Shown here piece after piece: positions 44,366-52,874 of a stretch of 64,000 bases of DNA (positions are counted from its first letter, which is position 1; each line of letters begins with the position of its first letter). The translations under genes and the position numbers were made by a program. Source of the stretch: WM-3-3 sp041660045 (GTDB taxonomy: Bacteria > Pseudomonadota > Gammaproteobacteria > Methylococcales > Methylomonadaceae); NCBI GenBank assembly GCA_041660045.1, contig JBAZXA010000006.1, forward strand, positions 186,001 through 250,000, read 5' to 3'. The notes under the pieces were generated by a model that had not been told where the DNA came from, made no database searches, and was given only the letters and a program-made list of their open reading frames with translations.

Positions 44366-46039
44366 TTAAAATAATCCGGTAATCTTACCGGTGTCATCGA
44401 TATCAATACGTTCTGCAGCAGGTACTTTAGGTAAGCCTGGCATAGTCATCATGTCACCGGCAATAGCCACCACAAAGCCTGCACCATTGGCTAAACGTAC
44501 CTCACTAATTTCAACGTTATGCCCGGAAGGCGCACCTTTGGCATTTGGGTTAGTGGAGAAAGACATTTGTGTTTTTGCCATACAAATTGGAAACTTTCCA
44601 TAGTCGGTATCCCAGGCGGCAAGCTGTGCTTTAATATTGGCATTGGCGCTTATGGTAGCGGCGCCGTATAACTTGGTGGCAATAGCTTCTATTTTTTGCC
44701 AAAGGCTTAAGTCTTCATCATAGACAAAGCTGAAGTTTGCTTCCCGGTTATCAACAATGTTAATAATTTCGTTAGCTAATTGTTCAGCGCCAGCGCCGCC
44801 TTCTGCCCAATGTTTAGATACCACACAGGGAGAGCCTAGGGCTAAGCATTTAGCCTTTAGTAATTCAATTTCTGCGTCAGTATCAAATGTAAAATGGTTA
44901 ATACAAACAACGCAAGGTAGGCCGTAATGTTGGGTTATGTTGTTTAAATGTCGCTCAAGATTCTCAAAGCCTTGCTCTAATGCAGGCAAGTTTTCAATAT
45001 TTAACGCGTCTTTTGCAACCCCACCATGAAACTTTACGGCCCTAACGGTAGCAACAAGAACAACAGCTGACGGTTTTAAACCAGCTTTACGGCATTTGAT
45101 GTCTATAAATTTTTCAGCCCCTAAGTCAGCACCAAAACCTGCTTCTGTAACCACATAATCAGCCAGCTTTAATGCAGTTTTGGTAGCTGTCACGGTATTA
45201 CAGCCATGGGCAATATTGGCGAATGGGCCGCCATGGATAATCGCAATATTGTTTTCTAAGGTTTGTACTAGATTTGGTTTGATGGCATCTTTTAATAACG
45301 CAGCCATAGCGCCTTGAGCTTTAAGGTCGCTGGCATACACTGGGGTGGTCTTATCAGATTTATAGCCTATTACGATGCGCCCTAAACGTTCTTTAAGATC
45401 AGCGCGGCTGGTGGCCAAGCAAAGGATAGCCATAATTTCAGATGCCACCACGATGTCATAGCCGTCTTCACGTAAATATCCGTTAGCGGGCCCACCCATG
45501 CCGACCACAATTCGCCGTAGTGCACGGTCATTCATATCAACAACACGTTTCCATTGAATACGTCTTGGGTCTATACCCAGCTCATTGCCATGATTGATAT
45601 GGTTGTCGATTAAGGCAGAAAGAAGGTTATGCGCTACTCCTATGGCATGGAAATCGCCAGTAAAATGTAAGTTAATATCTTCCATCGGTACAACTTGTGA
45701 GTATCCGCCACCGGCTGCGCCACCTTTGACACCAAAACACGGCCCTAACGAAGGCTCGCGCAAACACATAATCGTTTTTTTTCCAATTCGATTTAATGCG
45801 TCACCTAAACCTACCGTTGTGGTTGTTTTACCTTCACCTGCAGGCGTTGGGCTAATGGCCGTAACTAAAATTAATTTGCCATCTTTATTTTCAGAAAGGC
45901 TATTGACGTATTCGAGTGAGAGTTTGGCTTTGTAATGACCAATCGGATCCAAATGTTCGGCATCAATACCATAATGTTCTTTAGCTAAGCCTATGATGGG
46001 CTTCATTTTAGCTTGTTGGGCGATTTCTATATCAGACAT
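44366..46039 (-). CDS. ftfL: Formate-tetrahydrofolate ligase
   Basis: A 557-residue enzyme that activates formate with ATP to 10-formyl-H4F, the entry of one-carbon units into the serine cycle. The nucleotide-binding loop TPAGEGKTTTTVGLGD has its lysine at K71. Start at MSDIEIAQQAKMKPI (46039), with TTGGAGA upstream; a four-residue longer frame is possible. MtdA, encoded 5 kb away, uses the downstream methenyl/methylene-H4F. A pseudoknot-like structure lies ~150 bases upstream. Confidence 0.95.
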   Translation of the reverse strand: MSDIEIAQQAKMKPIIGLAKEHYGIDAEHLDPIGHYKAKLSLEYVNSLSENKDGKLILVTAISPTPAGEGKTTTTVGLGDALNRIGKKTIMCLREPSLGPCFGVKGGAAGGGYSQVVPMEDINLHFTGDFHAIGVAHNLLSALIDNHINHGNELGIDPRRIQWKRVVDMNDRALRRIVVGMGGPANGYLREDGYDIVVASEIMAILCLATSRADLKERLGRIVIGYKSDKTTPVYASDLKAQGAMAALLKDAIKPNLVQTLENNIAIIHGGPFANIAHGCNTVTATKTALKLADYVVTEAGFGADLGAEKFIDIKCRKAGLKPSAVVLVATVRAVKFHGGVAKDALNIENLPALEQGFENLERHLNNITQHYGLPCVVCINHFTFDTDAEIELLKAKCLALGSPCVVSKHWAEGGAGAEQLANEIINIVDNREANFSFVYDEDLSLWQKIEAIATKLYGAATISANANIKAQLAAWDTDYGKFPICMAKTQMSFSTNPNAKGAPSGHNVEISEVRLANGAGFVVAIAGDMMTMPGLPKVPAAERIDIDDTGKITGLF

Positions 46040-46189
46040 TTGTGTCTCCAAATTGTGATTGTGCTAACTTTCAAGTGTAGGGATTCCAAAATTTATGTTT
46101 AGGGAAAGTAAATTTTCAAACGAAAAAAGAGTGTGTTTGTTCAGATAAAACTATTAATTGTCTTGGACTTCTACGTGTTTGATTTGGGG

Positions 46190-46244
46190 TAGTGCTTAAG
46201 GAATTATGCCACGGAGCACTAATATCGGCCAGATTGAACGTGGC
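46190..46244 (-). ncRNA. Candidate H-type pseudoknot upstream of ftfL
   Basis: On the minus strand, GCCACG (46244-46239) can pair with CGTGGC (46213-46208), and TAGTGCT (46221-46215) can pair with AGCACTA (46196-46190). The two stems interleave with one base between them, the layout of an H-type pseudoknot. It is ~150 bases before the ftfL start. No known riboswitch consensus is recognised; a promoter between it and ftfL is possible, which would exclude it from the mRNA. Low confidence. Confidence 0.3.
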
Positions 46245-47156
46245 TATTCTGTAAATATTGCACTAAGGAATAGTTTCTGGAAAGAATGCTTTTGATATTT
46301 CATATAAATTCGTAAACATTGGATATGGTAAATGACTAGACCTCAGCAATTCTTAATCTCATAAAATAGTATCGTTTTTTCTGGGGGCGTAGGTAAAAAA
46401 TAGGGGCTTTTTATGTTTAAGAAAACGATTAAGCGTAAATTTATTAGATATTTAAGCAGCTGGGCATATCGCTATAATTTTGTTAAATTTTGCTTAAGCT
46501 AACGTAGTCTTCTTTCAATATGGTTCGGGTAAGGATTATTTTTACCCAAAAGTTTTGTAAAAAATCTATTTTTAAGGACACAGCCACGTCTTGTGCTTCG
46601 GCTTTTGATTTCACGCGTTGTCGCTAAGCATCAATTATGGCATAGATTGCTTTTGTTATTGGCATTGCTAGGCCAAATTAAATGAAAACTGCATCATTAT
46701 TGCTAGCTTAGAATTATTGGGTTAAGGCATGTATGAGGTCTGTATCTTAAGAATGCGTGTCGCCAATAGCGTGGTGGCCAAACGTTTTGGGACATAATTC
46801 AGAGCTGTTTATTGTTGAAAGCGGTGTAACTTAAAACATTCCATTTTTAGATCCGTAATTGTTGCCTACTAACTGTCTAAATTTTTACTTAATTCTAAGC
46901 TGCTTAGAGGGGTTAGTTCTCGAAGAGCTCGATGTTACATGAAATAACGCTTAAGCTAATGTGCTAACTTAGTTTCTTACTAAATTCAAGCTTAATTTTA
47001 TTGTAACAATTATTTGTTATAAATAGGTTAGCCATTTTGATCCAACGCGGCATTGAACTATTGCTGACAATTTAATGGAGTTAGGTAGTTGCAGCCAATA
47101 GGGATGGGCAGGTTAATACCGATTATAAATGGTAAGTAGGGGCTTGTTTTCCCAAA

Positions 47157-47197
47157 ACCTGTAGGCTTAGCGGTGTAAACCTGGCGTAAATACAGGT
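47157..47197 (+). ncRNA. Candidate hairpin in the gene-poor region
   Basis: ACCTGTA (47157-47163) pairs with TACAGGT (47191-47197), and inside it GGT-GTAA-ACC (47172-47181) forms a GNRA-capped stem. A U-rich stretch follows. It resembles a small structured RNA or a weak terminator, but no family is recognised. Confidence 0.2.
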
Positions 47198-47569
47198 AAT
47201 TTTATTGTTTCATAATTATGAGCAAGTCGATGGTTAGTTGTATTTTGTTAACCATTAAAGCTTTTTTAAACAATGATGTATAAATTATTTTAGTATGAGG
47301 CAAATAGGTTTTTTGGCTATGAAAATGAAGCTTCTGCTAATGTAGATTAATTCTATTATTGTTAGGATAAGTTAAATGATATAAATAAATCACCAAACTG
47401 ATGAAAAGGTTTGGCTGGTAAGCAACAAAGGTGTTTTTGAAGCAGTTAGGATTATTCCTAGGTTGAAAAAGCTTTTTTGTTAAATAGTTGATTACATTAA
47501 TACGAAATCTCGCATTGAATGGTATTACTGCTTATGTTTTAAGGGTGAATTGATTACGGGGCTTTTATT

Positions 47570-47902
47570 ATGGAAATTTATGCAAATGTTAAACGAGTGG
47601 TGTGTTTGGGATTGTTTGGCGTTTTAATTGTTTCCCAGGCTCAGGTATTGGCTAAAACCAATGTTTTTGATCAAGTAAATGCCCAAACTGTAAATTTAGG
47701 AACCGTTTTTCCGGCCTCTAATATCGAGAGTTTGACGTATGCAAATTTGTTCAGCGATTACGGTGAGCGTCAAAAAGATGTTAAAAGTAGATTATCCGAG
47801 TGGCTTGCCTTTAGTTCAAATATCGTCTCACTTCCTGTCGTTTTATGGTTGTTTGGGGCTTTGTTAATGGGTTTTTTACGTTTAAATAGACATCGCCTAT
47901 AG
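47570..47902 (+). CDS. Short secreted protein with PEP-CTERM-like tail
   Basis: A 110-residue protein with a signal peptide (about 1-28, ending AQVLA) and a C-terminal SLPVVLWLFGALLMG hydrophobic segment followed by basic RLNRHR. That layout (a short proline-containing motif, one membrane helix, basic end) matches the PEP-CTERM/VPLP sorting tails processed by exosortase, common in methanotrophs; the exact PEP motif is not present. The ~60-residue middle has no recognised domain. It is isolated between the gene-poor region and the glyA terminator. Confidence 0.65.
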   Translation: MEIYANVKRVVCLGLFGVLIVSQAQVLAKTNVFDQVNAQTVNLGTVFPASNIESLTYANLFSDYGERQKDVKSRLSEWLAFSSNIVSLPVVLWLFGALLMGFLRLNRHRL

Positions 47903-47956
47903 CGTTAGTTTGGTCGGCAACCTTTTAATTAAACATGACTATATTAAAATTACTAA

Positions 47957-47994
47957 GATAAGGGTGGATTTTTTGTTTCCCACCCTTATCCTTT
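47957..47994. terminator. Terminator between the PEP-CTERM-like gene and glyA
   Basis: GATAAGGGTGG (47957-47967) pairs perfectly with CCACCCTTATC (47980-47990), an 11-bp stem with a 12-base loop. It lies between convergent genes with a T-rich stretch after it on the plus strand, so it may serve both. Confidence 0.8.
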
Positions 47995-48000
47995 TAGTTA

Positions 48001-49260
48001 TTACAGTTTTGAATAAACAGGAAATTTAGCGCACAGTGCAGTGACTGTTTCGCGGACTCTTGCAATTATCGCTTCATCTTCCAAGTTCTCCATAACATCG
48101 CACATTAAGTTGGCGATTTCCCGCATTTCTGCTTCCTTAAAGCCTCGGGTTGTTGGTGCTGGCGTACCAACACGGATACCGCTAGTTACAAATGGTGATT
48201 GTGGGTCGTTAGGTACGGCATTTTTATTAACGGTAATATGCGCCAAGCCTAAAGCGGCATCGGCAGCTTTCCCAGTAATGCCTTTGGCAATGAGTGATAC
48301 CAGCATTAAATGGTTATCAGTACCCCCTGAAACGACATCGAAGCCGCGTGCCATAAAGACTTCAGCCATAGCCTTGGCATTATTGATCACTTGTTGTTGG
48401 TAAGTCTTAAATTCAGGCATCATGGCTTCTTTAAAAGCGACAGCTTTGGCTGCAATCACATGCATTAAAGGCCCACCTTGTATGCCTGGAAAAATATTGG
48501 AGTTAAGCTTTTTTTCAAGCTCTGGGTTACTTTTACATAAAATTAAACCACCACGTGGCCCACGTAAGGATTTATGGGTAGTGCTGGTGACAACATCGGC
48601 AAAGGGCACAGGATTAGGGTATAGACCAGCAGCTACCAAACCTGCAACATGCGCCATATCGACAACTAAAAAAGCACCCACTTTGTCAGCAATTTCCCGG
48701 AAACGTTGCCAATCCCAAATTCGTGAATAGGCAGAAAAGCCAGCAATAATTAATTTTGGTTTGTGTTCTAGCGCCAGCGCCTCAACTTGTTCATAGTCTA
48801 TCTCGCCGGTTTCAGCTTTTAAGCCATATTGTATAGCGTTATAAATTTTACCGGAAAAATTAGGTTTGGCGCCGTGGGTCAAATGGCCGCCATCCGCTAA
48901 GCTAAGGCCTAAAATGGTGTCGCCGGTTTGTATTAGTGACATAAAAGCGGCCATATTGGCTTGGGAGCCTGAATGCGGCTGAACATTAGCGTAATCTGCA
49001 GAAAATAATGCTTTAGCACGGTCTATAGCCAATTGCTCGACCACATCAACGTGTTCACAGCCGCCGTAATAACGCTTACCGGGATAACCTTCCGCATATT
49101 TGTTGGTGAGGACGGTACCTTGGGCTTCTAGCACACAAGGGCTGGCATAGTTTTCAGAAGCAATAAGTTCAATATGATCTTCTTGACGGCGACGTTCATT
49201 TGCTAAGGCTGCTGACAGTTCGGCATCAAAGTCGGCAATGGTTATGGATTCTTTAAACAT
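48001..49260 (-). CDS. glyA: Serine hydroxymethyltransferase
   Basis: A 419-residue PLP enzyme that makes serine from glycine and methylene-H4F, the first condensation of the serine cycle. The start MFKESITIADFD (49260) follows an AGGAGA site; a 25-residue upstream extension is rejected. The PLP lysine is K230 in STTHKSLRGPRGG. EGYPGKRYYGGCEHVD is the substrate-binding segment. It lies 31 bases after gckA on the same strand, in the order mtdA-gckA-glyA. Confidence 0.96.
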   Translation of the reverse strand: MFKESITIADFDAELSAALANERRRQEDHIELIASENYASPCVLEAQGTVLTNKYAEGYPGKRYYGGCEHVDVVEQLAIDRAKALFSADYANVQPHSGSQANMAAFMSLIQTGDTILGLSLADGGHLTHGAKPNFSGKIYNAIQYGLKAETGEIDYEQVEALALEHKPKLIIAGFSAYSRIWDWQRFREIADKVGAFLVVDMAHVAGLVAAGLYPNPVPFADVVTSTTHKSLRGPRGGLILCKSNPELEKKLNSNIFPGIQGGPLMHVIAAKAVAFKEAMMPEFKTYQQQVINNAKAMAEVFMARGFDVVSGGTDNHLMLVSLIAKGITGKAADAALGLAHITVNKNAVPNDPQSPFVTSGIRVGTPAPTTRGFKEAEMREIANLMCDVMENLEDEAIIARVRETVTALCAKFPVYSKL

Positions 49261-49291
49261 GGGAGGTTCTCCTGATTTCGAAAATAGGTGT

Positions 49292-50671
49292 TTATGGGTT
49301 AGGCTGGAGCAGCAATATTTGTAAATCAGCAACATTAGTACCGGTCGCGCCAGTCATTAACAAATCATTGGAGCTTTTCAGCGCGGTATACGCGTTATTG
49401 TCGTTGAGTAAATTCAGGGCTATGATGCCTGCGGATTGCATGCGCTGTAAGCTGTCTACATCAACTAAGCCACCTGCCGCATCAGTTGGGCCATCGCGGC
49501 CATCTGTACCACCGCTTAAAAACGTCCAATTTGCGGTTAAGCCAAGTTCTTTGGCGGCACAGGCAAAAGCTAGGGCAAATTCTTGGTTGCGGCCTCCTAA
49601 GCCCTTACCTTTAACAGTTACCGTCGTTTCTCCGCCTGCTAAAATTGCAATAGGTTTGTTAAAGCCTTGCTGTGATAGTTGTTGGCTGTATAAGGCTAGG
49701 TTAGTCGCGGCGGTTCTGGCTTCACCGCTTAGGTTGTCACTATAGCGGATGGTATCATAGCCATGTTTTTTAGCGGCTTGGGTAATGGCATCAAGGCTAA
49801 TGGAATTACTGCCGATAAGCGTGTATCCCGTATTGCTAAATATAGGGTCATCTCGTTTAGGTGTATCGGCTATTTGGCCATTTAAGCCTAGCTGTAAATG
49901 TTGACGTATTGTTTCTGGTAATAATTGCCAAATACACAGGGTTTTTAAAATATCTATGGCATCTGCGTAAGTTGTTGGGTCAGGAACAGTAGGGCCGCTA
50001 GCAATGGCACTCAAATCATCATTTAAAACATCAGATAAAATCAAGGCATGCAAATCAGCAGGTGCCGCGAATCTGGCCAAGCCGCCACCTTTAAGACGTG
50101 ATAGGTGTTTGCGGACGCAATTGATTTGGTTAATTGTGGCACCGGAAGCCAATAGTAAATCGGTGGTGCTAGATTTTTCCGATAAGCTAATTTGTCCAGC
50201 GGGGTAGGGGATTAATGCTGAGCCGCCACCACTGACCATTACTAAAACCAGTTCACCCGCTTGGGCATTCATGGCTTGTTCCGCAATGCGTTTGGCCGCA
50301 TTTAATCCGGCTTGATCCGGTAATGGGTGTGCTGCACCGATCACGTCAAAACCTTCTATAGGACAGACATTTTCGTAGTTAGTGACAGCTATACCTTTGC
50401 TCGCCCACAAGGCGTGAGGAATGGTCTCTTGGGCGGCTTGTGCCATTGCGCACGCTGCCTTACCAAAAGCCAGCAAATGAATTTTTGGCCATGTACCATG
50501 GCGGATAAGCTGATCATGCAATATTTTAAGCTTATCATCCTCTAGCCAGAGGTTACGCTTTACGGCTAAATAAGGATCAGCAGCAATTACCCCGGCTTGA
50601 AATATTTGTAGCGCATGTTGCCTGGTAGCAGAAAATCTACCTGTATTGGTATAGGTTGAAGAAAACCCCAT
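49292..50671 (-). CDS. gckA: Glycerate 2-kinase (GckA/MOFRL family)
   Basis: A 459-residue ATP-dependent kinase making 2-phosphoglycerate from glycerate. N-terminal GckA/TtuD kinase domain (VMVSGGGSALIPYP, RKHLSRLKGGGLARF) and C-terminal MOFRL domain (GGRNQEFALAFACAAKELGL, SGGTDGRDGPTDAAGG). This is the serine-cycle kinase rather than the 3-kinase GlxK, judged by its fold and neighbours. It follows mtdA by 6 bases, a tightly packed operon. Confidence 0.93.
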   Translation of the reverse strand: MGFSSTYTNTGRFSATRQHALQIFQAGVIAADPYLAVKRNLWLEDDKLKILHDQLIRHGTWPKIHLLAFGKAACAMAQAAQETIPHALWASKGIAVTNYENVCPIEGFDVIGAAHPLPDQAGLNAAKRIAEQAMNAQAGELVLVMVSGGGSALIPYPAGQISLSEKSSTTDLLLASGATINQINCVRKHLSRLKGGGLARFAAPADLHALILSDVLNDDLSAIASGPTVPDPTTYADAIDILKTLCIWQLLPETIRQHLQLGLNGQIADTPKRDDPIFSNTGYTLIGSNSISLDAITQAAKKHGYDTIRYSDNLSGEARTAATNLALYSQQLSQQGFNKPIAILAGGETTVTVKGKGLGGRNQEFALAFACAAKELGLTANWTFLSGGTDGRDGPTDAAGGLVDVDSLQRMQSAGIIALNLLNDNNAYTALKSSNDLLMTGATGTNVADLQILLLQPNP

Positions 50672-50677
50672 GAGTTA

Positions 50678-51535
50678 TTAGGCCATTGCTTTGGCTAATG
50701 CAAAAATGTTTTCCGCATCGAATACTTGCTTGTTATCTTCAAACAGCTTTGCTATACAGGCGCGGTGCAAGGCTAATTTTAATGTACCAAAGCCAATGGC
50801 GCCCCAGACAATTTTACCGTGGCGATCAATACCTTTGTCCATCATATCTATGCCGCCTATACCAAGCGGAGGAGTGGCATTGGCGTCCGCCATCAGTTCG
50901 AGTGTGGCATTATGTTGCCAGTTTTCAGGGGTCAGTAATTCAATACCGGCAGCACCCGTGGCAAATACCAGATGAGCATCTGCGATGGCTAGTCCACGGG
51001 CCTGGTTGTCAGCGGCTTCTAGCGGCGTTAAATCTACGTTAAAACGTTCTTTCATATCCGCGCATGCCGCTTGGGCGCGTTTGAATTGACGTGAGGTAAG
51101 GGTTACTGCTGCGCCCTCTAAGGCCAGCATAACGGCAGCGCGCTGGCCGACTGGGCCGGTGCCTGCCAGAACGACGGCTTTTTTTCCGGTTAATACACGG
51201 CCAACCGCTAGTTTGGCAACACCAGCTGCGGCGGTGGTATTGCTGCCATTGCTGTCGAGCATAACTGAGACTTGAAAGCCAGGGAAAAAATGGTTTTGTA
51301 CCGCGTTAAATAAATTTTGTCCGGCAACCATATTGCTACCGCCAACAAAGATGGCCGTGTTTTTTTTGTCCTTGGGGGCGCGTGTAAAGATTGCGCCTTC
51401 GACCAGAGGTTTGATGGTTTCAGGCGTTAAATTGCCATGTCCAATGACATGGTCAGCGCCGCCATCGTAAGCTACTACAGTATCGAAAACGGAGGGGTAT
51501 GCGTCAGTATCGAATTGAAATAGCAGTTTCTTCAT
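50678..51535 (-). CDS. mtdA: NADP-dependent methylene-H4F/methylene-H4MPT dehydrogenase
   Basis: A 285-residue oxidoreductase matching MtdA of Methylobacterium: KKLLFQFDTDAYPSVFD at the start, SCMLD-like VSVMLDSNGSNTTAAAGVA, and NADP-binding GTGPVGQRAAVMLA. It links methylene and methenyl units on tetrahydrofolate and tetrahydromethanopterin. I use the ATG 51535 with AAGGACC upstream; the longer frame to 51601 crosses the promoter. It is typical of serine-cycle methylotrophs. Confidence 0.96.
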   Translation of the reverse strand: MKKLLFQFDTDAYPSVFDTVVAYDGGADHVIGHGNLTPETIKPLVEGAIFTRAPKDKKNTAIFVGGSNMVAGQNLFNAVQNHFFPGFQVSVMLDSNGSNTTAAAGVAKLAVGRVLTGKKAVVLAGTGPVGQRAAVMLALEGAAVTLTSRQFKRAQAACADMKERFNVDLTPLEAADNQARGLAIADAHLVFATGAAGIELLTPENWQHNATLELMADANATPPLGIGGIDMMDKGIDRHGKIVWGAIGFGTLKLALHRACIAKLFEDNKQVFDAENIFALAKAMA

Positions 51536-51883
51536 GCAGGGTCCTTGTCTAGAATCTAGCGGGTGATGGATTATTTGGGAAAGCTCTAAATTATACCCCA
51601 ATAACGACAGAATGACTGAAAAAACAACATTTTGTTTTTAAGCTTTAGGTCTATTCTTGATTACACGGCTTTGTAGGGGATTCATAACTTGCGTGGTATC
51701 TAGGCTTTCGTTATGATTTAAGTCTAAGGCAGTGTGTTGGACATTTATTGTAGCTTTAATAGACAATTTCCTATTCAGACAGAAACTAATATCCAGTGCG
51801 GTTACGGCAAGTTTTGAAAATAACCCTGGGGATAGGTTGAGATATTGGCTAGTGGAAATGATTAAAAATAACTAGGAAAATTA
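51536..51883. other. Divergent intergenic region, mtdA / mdh
   Basis: A 348-base AT-rich region between the divergently transcribed mtdA and mdh. Apart from the TATAAT of mtdA I see no clear promoter for mdh and no coding frame. Confidence 0.5.
51590..51595 (-). promoter_or_regulatory. -10 element of the mtdA operon promoter
   Basis: A perfect TATAAT on the minus strand at 51595-51590, about 55 bases before the mtdA ATG. No good -35 element is seen at the right distance, so an activator may be needed. Confidence 0.5.
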
Positions 51884-52864
51884 ATGAAAACACCAGTACA
51901 TATCGCAGTTACAGGCGCTGCCGGGCAGATTAGTTATTCCTTACTGTTTCGATTGGCTACAGGTGCATTGTTAGGCCCTGAGCAACCCGTCGTTTTACAT
52001 CTTTTAGAAGTTAGCCAAGCTATGGAAGCGTTGGAAGGGGTGGTTATGGAGCTAAATGATTGTGCTTCCCCGTTATTGCACCGGGTCGATATTAGCGATG
52101 ATCCAAAAGTGGCTTTCAAGGATGTTGAATATGCCTTTCTTATTGGCGCAAGACCAAGGGGGCCAGGCATGGAGCGTAAGGATTTGCTGGAAGTAAATGC
52201 CAATATTTTTGCCGCTCAAGGCAAAGCCTTAAGTGAAGTGGCGAGCCGTCAAGTCAGGGTCTTGGTTACTGGCAACCCCGCTAATACCAATGCTTTAATT
52301 GCCATTAACAACGCCAAAGAGTTATCACCGGAAAATTTTTCCGCAATGACCCGTTTGGATCATAATCGTGCTATTGGTCTACTGGCTGCGAAATGCCAAG
52401 TCTCAACATTTGACGTTCAAAATATGGCAATTTGGGGCAATCACTCAACCACCCAGTATCCGGATATACATTTTGCTAGAGTACAAGGCGAGCCTGCTTT
52501 ATCCAAAGTCAGTTTCGATTGGTTTGTAAGTAATCTAATTCCGACAGTGCAGCAGCGTGGCGCTTCTGTGATAGGGGCTAGGGGGCAGTCTAGCGCAGGC
52601 TCGGCGGCTAATGCTGCGATAGACCAAATGAAGACTTGGGCGCTAGGCACCAAGCCTGGGGATTGGGCGAGTATGGCGGTGCCTTCCGATGGCAGTTATG
52701 GCATTGAGCCTGGCCTTGTGTTTTCATTTCCTGTAACGGTAGTTGATGGCCGTATCAGTATTGTTAAGGGGCTTGAGCTCAGTGATTTTAGCCAGCTTCG
52801 ACTTAAGGCTTCTGAGGCTGAGCTGAAAGAGGAGCGGGACACCATTAAACACTTGCTAAGCTAG
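51884..52864 (+). CDS. mdh: Malate dehydrogenase (type 2)
   Basis: A 326-residue NAD-dependent dehydrogenase of the cytosolic-type subgroup. NAD-binding VTGAAGQISYSLLFRLATG (8-27), substrate arginines in GARPRGPGMERKDLLEVN, LDHNRA, and the catalytic histidine in WGNHSTTQYPD. It interconverts oxaloacetate and malate for MtkAB. It stands on the plus strand between oppositely oriented serine-cycle genes, ending 10 bases before the stop of hprA. Confidence 0.95.
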   Translation: MKTPVHIAVTGAAGQISYSLLFRLATGALLGPEQPVVLHLLEVSQAMEALEGVVMELNDCASPLLHRVDISDDPKVAFKDVEYAFLIGARPRGPGMERKDLLEVNANIFAAQGKALSEVASRQVRVLVTGNPANTNALIAINNAKELSPENFSAMTRLDHNRAIGLLAAKCQVSTFDVQNMAIWGNHSTTQYPDIHFARVQGEPALSKVSFDWFVSNLIPTVQQRGASVIGARGQSSAGSAANAAIDQMKTWALGTKPGDWASMAVPSDGSYGIEPGLVFSFPVTVVDGRISIVKGLELSDFSQLRLKASEAELKEERDTIKHLLS

Positions 52865-52874
52865 GCCTAACCCG

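Larger units (their letters stand above)
46040..47569. other. 1.5-kb gene-poor region
   Basis: AT-rich with stops in all frames; I see no open frame of 60 or more codons and no tRNA. It holds the ftfL upstream region, a pseudoknot-like set of repeats at 46190-46244, and a hairpin with a GTAA loop at 47157-47197. A 48-codon frame with a hydrophobic, leucine-rich end (near 46545-46690) lacks support. It could hide a small RNA or a decayed gene. Confidence 0.5.

Noticed and set aside
46545..46690. Leucine-rich 48-codon frame in the gene-poor region
   Set aside because: No convincing start codon or ribosome-binding site, no recognised similarity, and stops flank it closely.
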